Assembly: GCA_034520625.1 (NCBI GenBank)
Contig: JAXHNI010000009.1
Location: 682,001 to 746,000 of the forward strand
DNA from: JAANXG01 sp034520625
GTDB taxonomy: Bacteria > Pseudomonadota > Gammaproteobacteria > Arenicellales > JAANXG01
Direction of reading: 5' to 3'
Length of the DNA: 64,000 bases
Both the position numbers and the translations under genes were made by a program. Each line of letters starts with the position of its first letter. Position 1 is the first letter of the stretch. Below are positions 16,402 to 24,995 of this stretch, one piece after another. A model generated the notes under the pieces. It saw only the letters and a program-made list of their open reading frames with translations. It did not search any database and was not told the DNA's origin.

Positions 16402-16420
16402 TCGGCTTACCCAGCCGATC

Positions 16421-16532
16421 GGGCCGGTGCCGGGGGCTGTCCCCCAGGGCCGCTGTGAATACATCCGTGTACGCTCTGGCTCAAACATCCCTGTTTTCGA
16501 CAGCCCTGGGGGACAGCCCCCGGCACCGGCCC
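16421..16532. repeat. Dispersed palindromic element, copy A
   Basis: Two 30-bp arms (16421-16450 and 16503-16532) are perfect reverse complements and flank a 52-nt centre. Each arm itself contains a small palindrome, GGGGGCTGTCCCCC. The centre matches copy B (inverted) at 51 of 52 positions. The element fills the gap between the convergent ends of tsaD and plsY and could act as a bidirectional 3'-end structure. Confidence 0.9.
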
Positions 16533-16551
16533 TTGTGTCGACAATTGAATA

Positions 16552-17157
16552 TCAGTCGCCGGCCGGCTTCTTCGACTTGAGCCGAATCCTGTCCTCCTGG
16601 CCGCGCAGGAGCCGCCCGAAGTTCTCCCGGTGGCGCCACAACAGCGCCGCCGCCAGCACCACTGCCATCACGATGAATGCGGGCTCCCGCAGCCAGTAGG
16701 CCGCCGCCAGGGGAGACAGCGCCGCGGTGACGATCGCTGCCAGGGAGGAATACCGGAAGACCGCCGCTACGATCAGCCAGCAGGCAACGAGGCTCAGCCC
16801 CACCGGCCAGCCCAGGCCCAGATACACGCCCAGCCCGGTCGCCACGCCCTTGCCCCCGCGGAAGCCGAAGAAGACCGGAAACACGTGGCCGAGGAACGCG
16901 GCGCCGCCCGTGAGCGCGAGGACCACCGGGTCGCCGGTGACAAGCCGGGCGATCACCACCGGAATGACGCCCTTCAGCACATCCCCCAGCAGGGTGAGTA
17001 GGGCCGCGGTCTTATTGCCCTGGCGCAGAATGTTGGTGGCACCGGGATTGCCGCTGCCCACGGCACGCGGGTCGGTAAGGCGGAATATCCGCGCGATCAG
17101 GATGGCGCTGGAAACGGAGCCGATGAGGTAGGCCAGGACTGGAAGCAGGTATGGCAT
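16552..17157 (-). CDS. plsY: Acyl-phosphate glycerol-3-phosphate acyltransferase PlsY
   Basis: This 201-residue membrane enzyme transfers the acyl group from acyl-phosphate to glycerol-3-phosphate, the first step of phospholipid synthesis with PlsX. Family motifs are present: GSGNPGATNILRQGNK (acyl-phosphate/glycerol-3-phosphate loop), VFFGFRGGKGVATGLG and a final hydrophobic segment ending HRENFGRLLRGQEDRI. About five membrane helices are seen. It sits between copies A and B of the palindromic element, which lie in inverted orientation on its two sides. Confidence 0.97.
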   Translation of the reverse strand: MPYLLPVLAYLIGSVSSAILIARIFRLTDPRAVGSGNPGATNILRQGNKTAALLTLLGDVLKGVIPVVIARLVTGDPVVLALTGGAAFLGHVFPVFFGFRGGKGVATGLGVYLGLGWPVGLSLVACWLIVAAVFRYSSLAAIVTAALSPLAAAYWLREPAFIVMAVVLAAALLWRHRENFGRLLRGQEDRIRLKSKKPAGD

Positions 17158-17338
17158 GCCGCAATTTGAGGGGCTGCGGCGCGGTTGGTCAAGTGCTTTG
17201 CCGGCGCTGACGGTGAACAGGTGACCCGTGTGGTTCCCCTGGCGAAATCTGTTCTGGTAATTTAATGTACGCCGACACAGTTAGTGTAACTTTCGGAGTG
17301 TTTGGGACCTGGCTTGAGAACCCGGGATAAGGAATGTA

Positions 17339-17446
17339 GCCAGTGCCGGGGGCCATCCACCAGGGCTGTCGAAAACAGGGATGTTTGAGCCAGAGCGTAC
17401 ACGGATGTATTTACAGCGGCCCTGGGGGATGGCCCCCGGCACTGGC
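17339..17446. repeat. Dispersed palindromic element, copy B (inverted relative to A)
   Basis: 28-bp arms at 17339-17366 and 17419-17446 match as reverse complements at 27 of 28 positions. The 52-nt centre is the reverse complement of copy A's centre with one difference. Its arm core is CCATC/GATGG rather than copy A's CTGTC/GACAG. It occupies the 421-bp gap between plsY and folB; the rest of that gap (17158-17338, 17447-17578) shows no gene, only flanking sequence partly shared with copies C and D. Confidence 0.9.
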
Positions 17447-17578
17447 GGCCCGGTGGTCCGGGTCTTCCAGCGGGATCTCTGCCCGCGGGCCGTAGAATCG
17501 TGCACTATCCGTGGCGGGCACTAGGCCCCTGCGTTTTGCACGTACAGGATTCACCATGGGGGCACCGGGACCACGGCA

Positions 17579-17938
17579 TTGGACATCATCTATCTCAAAG
17601 ACCTGAAGGCGGAGTGCGTCATCGGCGTCTGGGGCTGGGAGCGCCAACTCCGGCAGCGCGTGACTATCAACCTGGAGATGGGAGCCGACATCAGCCGGGC
17701 GGCGACCAGCGACCAGCTCGACGACACCCTGAATTACAAGGCCGTGGCCAAACGCGTCCTCGCCTTCGTCGAAGACTCCGAGTTCCAGCTGATCGAAACG
17801 CTGGCCGAGCGCATTGCCGGGCTGCTGCGCGAGGAGTTCGCCATTGCCTGGTGCCGCGTTACCCTGGACAAGGGCGGCGCCGTGCGGGGCAGCCGGGGGG
17901 TGGGCGTGGTGATCGAGCGCGGAGACCGGGATGCCTGA
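17579..17938 (+). CDS. folB: Dihydroneopterin aldolase
   Basis: This 119-residue FolB (DHNA) makes 6-hydroxymethyl-dihydropterin and glycolaldehyde from dihydroneopterin in folate synthesis. Hallmarks are IIYLKDLKAECVIGVWGWER, DDTLNYKAVAKRV and FQLIETLAERIA. The Glu in QLIETLAE and the Lys in VTLDKGGAV are the expected active-site residues. The likely start is TTG at 17579; the ATG at 17556 is in another frame. It overlaps folK by 8 bp, so the product and next enzyme in the pathway are co-expressed. Confidence 0.93.
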   Translation: MDIIYLKDLKAECVIGVWGWERQLRQRVTINLEMGADISRAATSDQLDDTLNYKAVAKRVLAFVEDSEFQLIETLAERIAGLLREEFAIAWCRVTLDKGGAVRGSRGVGVVIERGDRDA

Positions 17939-18446
17939 GGTCCATGTCAGCATCGGCAGCAATGTTGACCGGGAAAACAACGTCCGGGAGGCCCTGCGGC
18001 TGATGGCGGAGCATTTCGGTGCGCTGAATACGTCGAGGGTGTACGAGACCGAGTCCGTGGGCTTCAGCGGCCCGAACTTCTACAACCTGGTGGTGGGCTT
18101 CGAGACGGACCGGTCGCTCGCCGAGGTGGACGGCATACTGTCGGGCATCGAGGACCGGCGCGGCCGCCGGCGGGGCGGCGCCGGCGTCGATGACCGGACG
18201 CTCGACCTGGACGTGCTGCTTTACGGCGGCATGGTGAATCACGAGCCGCCCTGGGACATACCGCGCGCCGATATCCTTGAATACGCCTTCGTGCTCTGCC
18301 CGCTGGCGGAAATCGCCGGCAACCTGACGCATCCCGAGAATGGCCGTACCTATGCCGAGTTGTGGGCGGCGTTCGGCGACGACAGCCAGAAGCTATGGCC
18401 GGTGGCGTGGGACGTGCCGGCGTCGAGGGCGACGAGTCAGGCGTAA
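17931..18446 (+). CDS. folK: 2-amino-4-hydroxy-6-hydroxymethyldihydropteridine pyrophosphokinase
   Basis: This 171-residue HPPK transfers pyrophosphate from ATP to 6-hydroxymethyl-dihydropterin, the step after FolB. It has HVSIGSNVDRENNVREAL at the N-terminus, the SRVYETESVGFSGPNFYNLV substrate loop, and DDRTLDLDVLLYGG, the metal-binding HPPK signature. A C-terminal extension of ~20 residues is not conserved. It overlaps folB and faces a pteridine-reductase-type gene convergently, making a small folate/pterin cluster. Confidence 0.95.
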   Translation: MPEVHVSIGSNVDRENNVREALRLMAEHFGALNTSRVYETESVGFSGPNFYNLVVGFETDRSLAEVDGILSGIEDRRGRRRGGAGVDDRTLDLDVLLYGGMVNHEPPWDIPRADILEYAFVLCPLAEIAGNLTHPENGRTYAELWAAFGDDSQKLWPVAWDVPASRATSQA

Positions 18447-18470
18447 ACCGGACCTGCAGCCCGGGCCGCG

Positions 18471-19214
18471 TCAGTTGCCGCGCCCGCCGTCCACGGGCAG
18501 TACGTGCCCCGACGTGAAGGTGGCGTCCCGGATCAGGAACAGGACGGCATCGGCGATTTCCTCCACCGAGCCGGTGCGCTTCAGGGGCGTGTTGGAAATG
18601 ATGCGCTGGTGCGACAGCTCGTCGTCGTCGCGCTGGGGCCAGAGGATGGCGCCGGGGGCCACGGCATTGACGCGCACCTCCGGGGCCAGCTCCGCAGCCA
18701 GGGCGCGGGTCAGCGCAATGAGACCGGCCTTGGCGGCGCTGTACACAGCGTGATCCTTGAGCGGCGCGTACCCGTGGATGTCCACCATATTGACCACGCA
18801 GCCGTGGTTCTTTCGCAGTGCGCCGGCGGCCTCCTGGACCAGGAAGAAAGGGGCGCGCAGGTTCGTCCCCATCAGGTTTTCCCAGTCGGTGATGCCGGTG
18901 CTGCCAAGAGGCGTCGGATAGAAGCTCGAGGCGTTGTTGACGATGACATCGAGCCGGCCGAAAGTCTGGATGCACTGGCTGACGAGCTGGCGGTTCTTGT
19001 CCACATCCAGGAGATCGCCCCGGACCAGGACAACGGATTCGGGTCTCGTGCTGTTCAGGCGGTCCTGCAGGGCATGGGCGTCCGATTCGGACGACCGGTA
19101 ATGGATGACCAGTTTCATGCCGGCGTCGTGCAGGCGGGAGGCAATGGCGGCGCCGATTCTCCGCGCGCCGCCGGTCACCAAGGCAACCTTGTCTTGCAGG
19201 GAATTGTTCTGCAT
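18471..19214 (-). CDS. Pteridine reductase (SDR family, FolM/PTR1-like)
   Basis: This 247-residue short-chain dehydrogenase has TGGARRIG (residues 14-21) for NADPH, NNASSFYPTP, and the catalytic Y158-x3-K162. The usual catalytic Ser is replaced by D145 in NMVDIHG, the substitution that marks pteridine reductases (PTR1, FolM). It probably reduces dihydrobiopterin- or dihydrofolate-like substrates. The location next to folB-folK supports a pterin role. It is encoded convergently to folK with a 24-bp gap and divergently from the MidA-type gene. Confidence 0.88.
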   Translation of the reverse strand: MQNNSLQDKVALVTGGARRIGAAIASRLHDAGMKLVIHYRSSESDAHALQDRLNSTRPESVVLVRGDLLDVDKNRQLVSQCIQTFGRLDVIVNNASSFYPTPLGSTGITDWENLMGTNLRAPFFLVQEAAGALRKNHGCVVNMVDIHGYAPLKDHAVYSAAKAGLIALTRALAAELAPEVRVNAVAPGAILWPQRDDDELSHQRIISNTPLKRTGSVEEIADAVLFLIRDATFTSGHVLPVDGGRGN

Positions 19215-19302
19215 TATCCGCGGTCCGCTCCGTAGATAGACAGGCGCATCCTAGCGTGTATCGGTACAAAAGTCCTGCCGCGCCCCCACCGGGACCGGAC
19301 CG

Positions 19303-20484
19303 TTGACAGCCGGTGACGCCCGGCGCCCCGTGAAGATCGCACCCGGTTCCGGCGACGAAGCCGACGATCACAATGCACGACTGATAGCGCATCTGTATGA
19401 CCTGATCGACGAAGCCGGCGGCGCCCTGGACTTCAGTGAGTTCATGCAGTGCGCGTTGTACGAGCCGGGGCTGGGCTACTACGCGGCCGGCCAGCGCAAG
19501 TTCGGGCCGGGGGGCGATTTCGTGACGGCGCCGCATATGGGAACTCTTTTCGGTGAGTGCCTGGCGAGGCAGTGCAGCGAGGTGCTCGCCGGGCTGGACG
19601 GCGGCGACGTGCTCGAGTTCGGCGCCGGCGACGGGAGTCTGGCGGTGCAGATCCTCGAATCCCTGCGCAGCGACGGGAGACTGCCGGCGCAGTACGCCAT
19701 CCTCGAGCTCAGCGCCGAGCTGCGGGAGCGCCAGCAGCGGACCATCGCCGCGCAGTGCCCGGACCTGCTCCCGCGCTGCCGGTGGCTGGACCGCCTGCCG
19801 GACGCCTTCGAGGGCGTCGTGATCGCCAACGAAGTCCTGGACGCCATGCCGGTGGAACGCTTCCGGGTGAGCGAGGACGGCCTGCGGATCATTCAGGTGG
19901 CATGGACCGGCGACAGCTTCGGGGAGACCACGCGGCCTGCGGAAGCCGGCGAGCTGCGGGACATCGCCGGCCTGGATCTGCCGGCGGGCTACGAGTCGGA
20001 GGCCGGGGTGCTGGCGCAGCAATGGGTCGAGGGAATCGCCGACTGGCTCCGGCGCGGGGTGGTGCTGATCATCGACTACGGTTTTCCCGCCCACGAGTTC
20101 TATCACCCCGAGCGCAGCCGCGGCACCCTGATGTGCCATCATCGTCACCGTGCCCATACCGATCCCTATCGGCATGTCGGGATGCAGGACATCACCGCCC
20201 ACCTGGACTTCTCCGCGCTGGCGCGCCATGCCCACGACGCGGGACTGGAGGTGATGGGGTTCACCCACCAGGCCGCTTTCCTGTTGTCTCTGGGTCTGCT
20301 GGATCTGGTGCAGTCCCGGATGGACGCCGCGAATGACGAAGACCGCTGGCGCCTCAGCCAGGAAGTGCAGCAGCTGACCCAGACCTACGAGATGGGAGAG
20401 CTGTTCAAGGTGCTGGCGCTCGGCCGCGGCTGCCCCGGCGAGCTGACGGGCTTTACTTACATCGACCACACCGCCCGCCTGTGA
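19303..20484 (+). CDS. MidA/NDUFAF7-type SAM-dependent methyltransferase
   Basis: This 393-residue class I methyltransferase of the DUF185 family has FGPGGDFVTAPHMGTLFGECL, the SAM motif VLEFGAGDGSLAV, IANEVLDAMPVERF and IIDYGFPAHEFY. The mitochondrial relative NDUFAF7 methylates an arginine of complex I; the bacterial target is not established. It is coupled to uppP: the stop TGA shares its last base with the uppP ATG. The start used here is TTG at 19303; an in-frame GTG lies nine codons later. Confidence 0.9.
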   Translation: MTAGDARRPVKIAPGSGDEADDHNARLIAHLYDLIDEAGGALDFSEFMQCALYEPGLGYYAAGQRKFGPGGDFVTAPHMGTLFGECLARQCSEVLAGLDGGDVLEFGAGDGSLAVQILESLRSDGRLPAQYAILELSAELRERQQRTIAAQCPDLLPRCRWLDRLPDAFEGVVIANEVLDAMPVERFRVSEDGLRIIQVAWTGDSFGETTRPAEAGELRDIAGLDLPAGYESEAGVLAQQWVEGIADWLRRGVVLIIDYGFPAHEFYHPERSRGTLMCHHRHRAHTDPYRHVGMQDITAHLDFSALARHAHDAGLEVMGFTHQAAFLLSLGLLDLVQSRMDAANDEDRWRLSQEVQQLTQTYEMGELFKVLALGRGCPGELTGFTYIDHTARL

Positions 20485-21278
20485 TGGACGCCATACAGAC
20501 GGTGATACTGGCTCTGGTCCAGGGCGTGACGGAGTTCCTGCCCATCTCCAGCTCGGCGCACCTGGTCCTGGTGCCCTACGTGTTCGGCTGGCACGACCAG
20601 GGGCTGGCATTCGACGTCGCCGTGCACGTCGGCAGCCTGGTCGCGGTGGTGACCTATTTCTCCCGCGACCTGAACGCCATGATCCGGGGCTGGTGTGCCG
20701 GGGTGGCCGGCGGCATCTCCACGCCGGACAGCCGGCTGGCGTGGGCGGTGATCATCGGCACCATTCCCGTGGTGGCCCTGGGTCCGCTGGTGAACATGGT
20801 GTCCGAGCATCTGCGCGATCCCGTGATCATCGCCGCGGCGACGGGTATTTTCGCGCTGGCGCTCTGGTGGGCGGACGGATATGCCCGCGCCGATCACGAC
20901 GAATACGGCCTGACCTGGCGGCAGGTGCTGATCATCGGCTTCGCCCAGGTGCTCGCGCTGATACCCGGGACCTCCCGCTCAGGTATCACCATTACCGCTG
21001 GCCTGGCGCTGGGCCTGTCCCGGCGGTCGGCCTCACGGTTTTCATTCCTGTTGGCCATCCCGGTGATACTGGCCGCCGGGGTATTGAAGACCTCGGAGCT
21101 GGTGGCGAGCCCGGACCCGGCTCCCTGGCCTTTCCTGCTGCTCGGGGTCGTGGTCTCGGGGCTCGCGGCCTACGCCTGCATCCACTGGTTCCTGCGGCTC
21201 GTGGAGCGGGTCGGTATGCTGCCGTTCGTGGTATACCGGATCCTGCTGGCCGTCGTATTGCTGCTCATCTATCTGTAG
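20484..21278 (+). CDS. uppP: Undecaprenyl-diphosphatase UppP (BacA)
   Basis: This 264-residue integral membrane phosphatase recycles undecaprenyl diphosphate to the monophosphate carrier for peptidoglycan and other envelope polymers. The two active-site loops are present: QGVTEFLPISSSAHL near residue 15 and IPGTSRSGITITAGLALG near residue 160. ATG at 20484 gives the family-typical MDAIQTVILALVQG; GTG at 20481 is one codon earlier. It is translationally linked to the preceding methyltransferase. Confidence 0.97.
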   Translation: MDAIQTVILALVQGVTEFLPISSSAHLVLVPYVFGWHDQGLAFDVAVHVGSLVAVVTYFSRDLNAMIRGWCAGVAGGISTPDSRLAWAVIIGTIPVVALGPLVNMVSEHLRDPVIIAAATGIFALALWWADGYARADHDEYGLTWRQVLIIGFAQVLALIPGTSRSGITITAGLALGLSRRSASRFSFLLAIPVILAAGVLKTSELVASPDPAPWPFLLLGVVVSGLAAYACIHWFLRLVERVGMLPFVVYRILLAVVLLLIYL

Positions 21279-21299
21279 GAGCCCGCCTCATATACTGAT

Positions 21300-21317
21300 C
21301 CGCAGGTGGCTCTGCGG
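21300..21317. terminator. Short hairpin after uppP
   Basis: CCGCAG and CTGCGG pair around a 6-nt loop 22 bp after the uppP stop. No T-run follows, so it is a weak candidate for a 3'-end structure only. Confidence 0.25.
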
Positions 21318-21349
21318 GTTCCACTATGGTCTAAGCGCCGGATCCAGAA

Positions 21350-21379
21350 TTGACGTGGCGTAAACCACCGTGGTAGTTA
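21350..21379 (+). promoter_or_regulatory. Possible promoter with palindromic operator upstream of the exported protein
   Basis: TTGACG (21350-21355), an 18-bp spacer and TAGTTA (21374-21379). The spacer carries an 11-bp palindrome ACCACCGTGGT at 21364-21374 that could bind a repressor. It is positioned 64 bp upstream of the ATG at 21444, which has a strong GGAGGG site. Confidence 0.35.
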
Positions 21380-21443
21380 CACAAGTGCCGTAACAAACAC
21401 GATTCAGTACAACCAAAAAAAGGCGAGGCCACGGGAGGGTAGT

Positions 21444-22064
21444 ATGCAAGACCGCAATAAACGGGTTCCGCGATCCGGGACCACTCGAGCCGTCGACGCC
21501 GTCGGTGCCAGTTCACCCGCTGACGAAGACCTCACCTCCGCTAGACGCCGGCTGCTCAGGACCCTGGGCCGGGGCGCCGGCGCCACGGCGGCGCTGCTCC
21601 CGGTCGTGTGGTCGCGGCCCCTGGTGGACACGGTGGTGCTGCCGGCGCATGCCGAAACAAGCCCCGCCGGCTGCACCGTCCGCATCGTCTGGTTCAACGA
21701 CAGCAACGATGACGAGATCTGCCTGACGGTGGAGTCCCTCAACGGCGGCGCCGATCCGCTGCCGCCGCCCGGCGACTGTGTCGTCAATGACGGCGATTTG
21801 GAGGATCCGGGCGCCCAGGGCACCTTCGAGGAGGTGCTGCCGCCGGGCTCGTATGCCATTGTGATGACGGCGAACTTCGACGGGGACAATGTCGTAGAAG
21901 ACTACGAAGGCACGATTACCTGCTGCACGGGCGAGACTTTCGCATTCTCCGGTGTGCTGGAAGGAGAGGCAGGCGGGACTGAAAGCGAAACCGTGGCCAT
22001 CGTGACGGTGACGGAAGACGGCGAATGTTCTGTCGAGGAGCTGGTGTCTAAAGAGGGACCATAG
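21444..22064 (+). CDS. Exported protein of unknown function with Tat-like leader
   Basis: In this 206-residue protein, residues 1-31 are polar. Then come the twin-arginine region SARRRLLRTLGRG (R34-R36), a hydrophobic core, a WSRPLVDTVVLPAHA segment, and a probable cleavage after AHA at residue 70. Similar leaders with a late W-x-x-P-x-V-x-x-V-x-LPAHA motif occur in assorted gammaproteobacterial exported proteins. The mature part is acidic with six cysteines, including a TCCTGE pair, and looks all-beta. I recognise no domain. It stands alone between uppP and cca, with its own ribosome site and a possible promoter. Confidence 0.75.
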   Translation: MQDRNKRVPRSGTTRAVDAVGASSPADEDLTSARRRLLRTLGRGAGATAALLPVVWSRPLVDTVVLPAHAETSPAGCTVRIVWFNDSNDDEICLTVESLNGGADPLPPPGDCVVNDGDLEDPGAQGTFEEVLPPGSYAIVMTANFDGDNVVEDYEGTITCCTGETFAFSGVLEGEAGGTESETVAIVTVTEDGECSVEELVSKEGP

Positions 22065-22159
22065 CGGCAATTACGCCGGTCAGGGACAAAACCGCATTCG
22101 CGCAATCGGACGGAAAGCCGAATCTGCCTGCCGGCGGAGATCAGACGGCGATCAGTCGT

Positions 22160-23407
22160 TTATTCCTCACCCCGGTATTGCGATAGAACGCTTTTCACGG
22201 CCGCACAGCGCTCGCGATGCAGCGCTTCGCCGATCTGTTTGCCTTCGCGGTGGCGTTCGGCGATCTCCCGGGCGTTCACGCCGGCCGCGGCCTCGAAGCA
22301 GCGCCTGAACAGGTTCGCCTGCGGGTAGGGCGCGTCCTCGAGCCCCTTGCGGCCCTGGGCGTCGGCCTGGCAGGCGAGGGCGAACTGATTGATGCGCTCG
22401 GCGTCGCGGAAGCCGCCGAGCGCCTCCAGGAGGTCGACGATGGTCTTGGGCTTCAGCTTCGGCAGCCGGTGCATGTGCAGGTGGTATCGGCTTACCTGCC
22501 TGGCGAAGTCACGGTAGCGCGTCGGCGCCCGGTAACGCTTGCAGAGCCGCTCCACGGGTTCCACCCCCAGGATCTCGTGGCGGTGGTGACTCGGCCATTC
22601 CTCCTGCGGGGTCACCGCCTTGCCGAGGTCGTGGACCAGCACCGCGAACAGCACCACCGGGTCGTCGGTGAGCGCCCGGGCCCGGGCCAGGGCCATGAGG
22701 GTATGCACACCGGTGTCGATCTCGGGGTGGTAGTCCCGCCGCTGGGGCACGCCGAACAGTTGGTCGATCTCCGGGAAAATGCGCGCCAGCGCGCCGCACT
22801 CCCGCAGGGTTTCAATGAACAGCTCCGGCCGGGGCTCCACCAGGGCGCCGGCCAGCTCCTGCCAGACCCGCTCGGCCACCAGGGCGTCCACCTCGCCGCG
22901 CGCGACCATGGACGAAAGCAGCTCCATGGTGTCGGCGGCGATGCGGAAGCCGTAGCGCGCGCGAAACCGCGCCGTGCGCAGCAGGCGCACCGGATCCTCG
23001 GTGAAGGCGGGCGAGACGTGGCGCAGCACGCCGGCCTCCAGATCCTGCCGGCCGCCGAAGTAGTCCACCAGGGCGCCGTCGCGGTCCCGGGCCATGGCGT
23101 TGATGGTGAGGTCCCGGCGCACCAGGTCATCCTCGAGGCTGACGTCCGGCGAGAACTCGAATGCGAAGCCGGTATAGCCGGGCCCGGTCTTGCGCTCCTT
23201 CCTGGCCAGGGCGTACTCCTCCCGGGTTTCCGGGTGCAGGAATACCGGGAAGTCGCGGCCCACCGGCTTGTAGCCCCGGTCGATCATGTCCCGGGGCGTG
23301 GCGCCCACCACCACCCAGTCGCGGTCCTTCACCTCGCGGCCCAGCAGCTCGTCGCGCACCGCGCCGCCGACAAGGTACACTTCCAGGTCGTTCTGCGTGT
23401 TGTTCAT
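22160..23407 (-). CDS. cca: CCA-adding enzyme / multifunctional tRNA nucleotidyltransferase
   Basis: This 415-residue class II CCA enzyme repairs or adds the CCA end of tRNAs. The start is set at the ATG 23407, giving MNNTQNDLEVYLVGGAVRDELLG, the family start; the frame is open further upstream but would run into the divergent gene. It has GGAVRD, the metal-binding DRDWVVVGATP, RRDLTINAMA, and a C-terminal HD domain (LVHDLGKAVTP ... HHRHEILGVE) that gives phosphohydrolase activity in gammaproteobacterial enzymes. Only 17 bp separate its start from the divergent lipoprotein gene. Confidence 0.96.
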   Translation of the reverse strand: MNNTQNDLEVYLVGGAVRDELLGREVKDRDWVVVGATPRDMIDRGYKPVGRDFPVFLHPETREEYALARKERKTGPGYTGFAFEFSPDVSLEDDLVRRDLTINAMARDRDGALVDYFGGRQDLEAGVLRHVSPAFTEDPVRLLRTARFRARYGFRIAADTMELLSSMVARGEVDALVAERVWQELAGALVEPRPELFIETLRECGALARIFPEIDQLFGVPQRRDYHPEIDTGVHTLMALARARALTDDPVVLFAVLVHDLGKAVTPQEEWPSHHRHEILGVEPVERLCKRYRAPTRYRDFARQVSRYHLHMHRLPKLKPKTIVDLLEALGGFRDAERINQFALACQADAQGRKGLEDAPYPQANLFRRCFEAAAGVNAREIAERHREGKQIGEALHRERCAAVKSVLSQYRGEE

Positions 23408-23424
23408 AACCGGCAACCATAACC

Positions 23425-24549
23425 GTGAGTAAAACAACTCCACAAGAAAACTTGCGCCGTTTTTGCCTCGGGTTGCCGGTTCTGCTGGCGGCACTGCTGG
23501 CGGGCTGCAGCACCGTCGGGTACTACTACCAGTCCGCCAGGGGGCAGCTGGACCTCATGTGCCGGGCCCGGGCCATTGATGAAGTGTTGAAGGACGAGGA
23601 CGTCGCGCCGGCGGTCAGGGACAGGCTGGAACGGGTCCGGGCGTACCGCCGATTCGCCAGCGAGCGGCTGAGCCTGCCGGACAACGACAGCTACCGGGCC
23701 TATGCGGACCTGGATCGGAAGTATGTAATCTGGAATGTCTTCGCGGCGCCGGTCCTGTCCGTCGAGCCCCATCAATGGTGCTTTCCCATTGTCGGCTGCG
23801 TGGTTTACCGGGGCTACTTCGACGAGGAGGCTGCCCACCGCTACGCGCGCTCGCTGCAAGACGGTGAGCTGGAGACCTACGTCGCCGGCGTGCCGGCCTA
23901 CTCGACACTCGGGTGGTTTGACGACCCGGTGGTCAGCACCATTCTGGACTATCCGGAGACGGACCTGGCGGGGCTGATTTTCCACGAGCTGGCCCACCAG
24001 GTGGCCTATGCAAAAGGCGACAGCGTGTTCAACGAGTCCTTCGCCACCACGGTGGAGATCGAGGGGGTCGAGCGCTGGCTGGCGCGCGAAGGCAGGCAGG
24101 AGGATATCGAGGCCTACCGCCTGCGGCGGGAACGGGATGCCCGGGTGATCGAGCTCATACTGGCGCACCGCCGGCAGCTGGACGAGGTATATCAGTCGGC
24201 ACGGGACCGTGCCTGGAAGCTCGAGCAGAAGGCGCGGATCATCGAGTCCCTGCGCGGCCGCTATCGTGAGCTGATTGCCGACTGGGACGGCTACCGCCGC
24301 TACGGCCGCTGGTTCGAGCAGGACCTGAACAATGCGCACTTCGTGGTGATCGCGGCCTATCACGACAAGGTGCGCGCATTCCAGGCATTGCTGGCGCGCC
24401 ACGACGGCGACCTGGCTGCTTTCTACGACGCCGTCGTCGAGCTGGCGGACCTGCCGGCGGATGAGCGGACGGAATACCTGGAAAGCCTCGAAGCGGAAAA
24501 ATCAACACAGCGCATAAACCCATCGACTCCCGAGGACCACGCTTCATGA
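23425..24549 (+). CDS. Predicted zinc aminopeptidase lipoprotein
   Basis: This 374-residue protein has a lipoprotein signal (VLLAALLAGC, lipidated C28) and a gluzincin motif HELAHQ (H187, E188, H191) followed by the third-ligand helix FNESFATTVEIEGVERWL. It matches the predicted-aminopeptidase family with long helical C-terminal region. Anchoring to the envelope is expected, with activity in the periplasm. The start is GTG at 23425. It overlaps the following GNAT gene by 4 bp (ATGA), so the two form an operon. The substrate is unknown. Confidence 0.9.
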   Translation: MSKTTPQENLRRFCLGLPVLLAALLAGCSTVGYYYQSARGQLDLMCRARAIDEVLKDEDVAPAVRDRLERVRAYRRFASERLSLPDNDSYRAYADLDRKYVIWNVFAAPVLSVEPHQWCFPIVGCVVYRGYFDEEAAHRYARSLQDGELETYVAGVPAYSTLGWFDDPVVSTILDYPETDLAGLIFHELAHQVAYAKGDSVFNESFATTVEIEGVERWLAREGRQEDIEAYRLRRERDARVIELILAHRRQLDEVYQSARDRAWKLEQKARIIESLRGRYRELIADWDGYRRYGRWFEQDLNNAHFVVIAAYHDKVRAFQALLARHDGDLAAFYDAVVELADLPADERTEYLESLEAEKSTQRINPSTPEDHAS

Positions 24550-24995
24550 ACATATCGATACGATCCCCTTCCGATGCCGACCGCGGCGACTGGGAACGGC
24601 TGTACCGGGGCTATGCGGATTTCTATCAGGTACCGATGAATGACCGGATCCTGCAGGTGGTCTGGGACTGGATCTTCGATCCCGGCAGGCCGTTTTATTG
24701 CATCATGGCGACGCGCGCGGGCGCCGGGGTCGGGCTGATGCATTACCGCGCCATGCCGTCGCCCCTGCGCGGCGCCGAGGTGGGTTTCCTGGACGACCTG
24801 TACGTCGAGCCGGACGCCCGGGGCGGGGGGGTCGTGAACCGGCTGTTCGAGGAACTGGCGTCACAGGCCCGGCAGCACGGCTGGCCGGTGATCCGCTGGA
24901 TCACCCGGGACAACAATTACCGGGCCCGGTCCGTCTACGATCGCGTGGCGACGCGCACGGACTGGATTACCTACGAGCTTAACCCGGGTAGCTGA
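24546..24995 (+). CDS. GNAT-family N-acetyltransferase
   Basis: This 149-residue GCN5-related acetyltransferase has the acetyl-CoA motif A region as LDDLYVEPDARGGGVVNRLF, with the GG-G turn slightly altered from the usual Q/R-x-x-G-x-G/A, and ends in an ARSVYDRVA helix typical of the fold. The substrate is unknown. It is translated in overlap with the upstream lipoprotein peptidase. Its last 17 bp overlap the convergent NDUFA9-like gene. Confidence 0.9.
   Translation: MNISIRSPSDADRGDWERLYRGYADFYQVPMNDRILQVVWDWIFDPGRPFYCIMATRAGAGVGLMHYRAMPSPLRGAEVGFLDDLYVEPDARGGGVVNRLFEELASQARQHGWPVIRWITRDNNYRARSVYDRVATRTDWITYELNPGS

Noticed and set aside
16421..17446. CRISPR array
   Set aside because: Copies are far apart, palindromic and in both orientations, with no regular spacers and no cas genes.
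18064..20610. Very long open frame (~848 codons) on the minus strand
   Set aside because: It runs antisense over folK and midA and out of frame through the pteridine reductase gene, all with clear family motifs; long antisense frames are common at this GC content.
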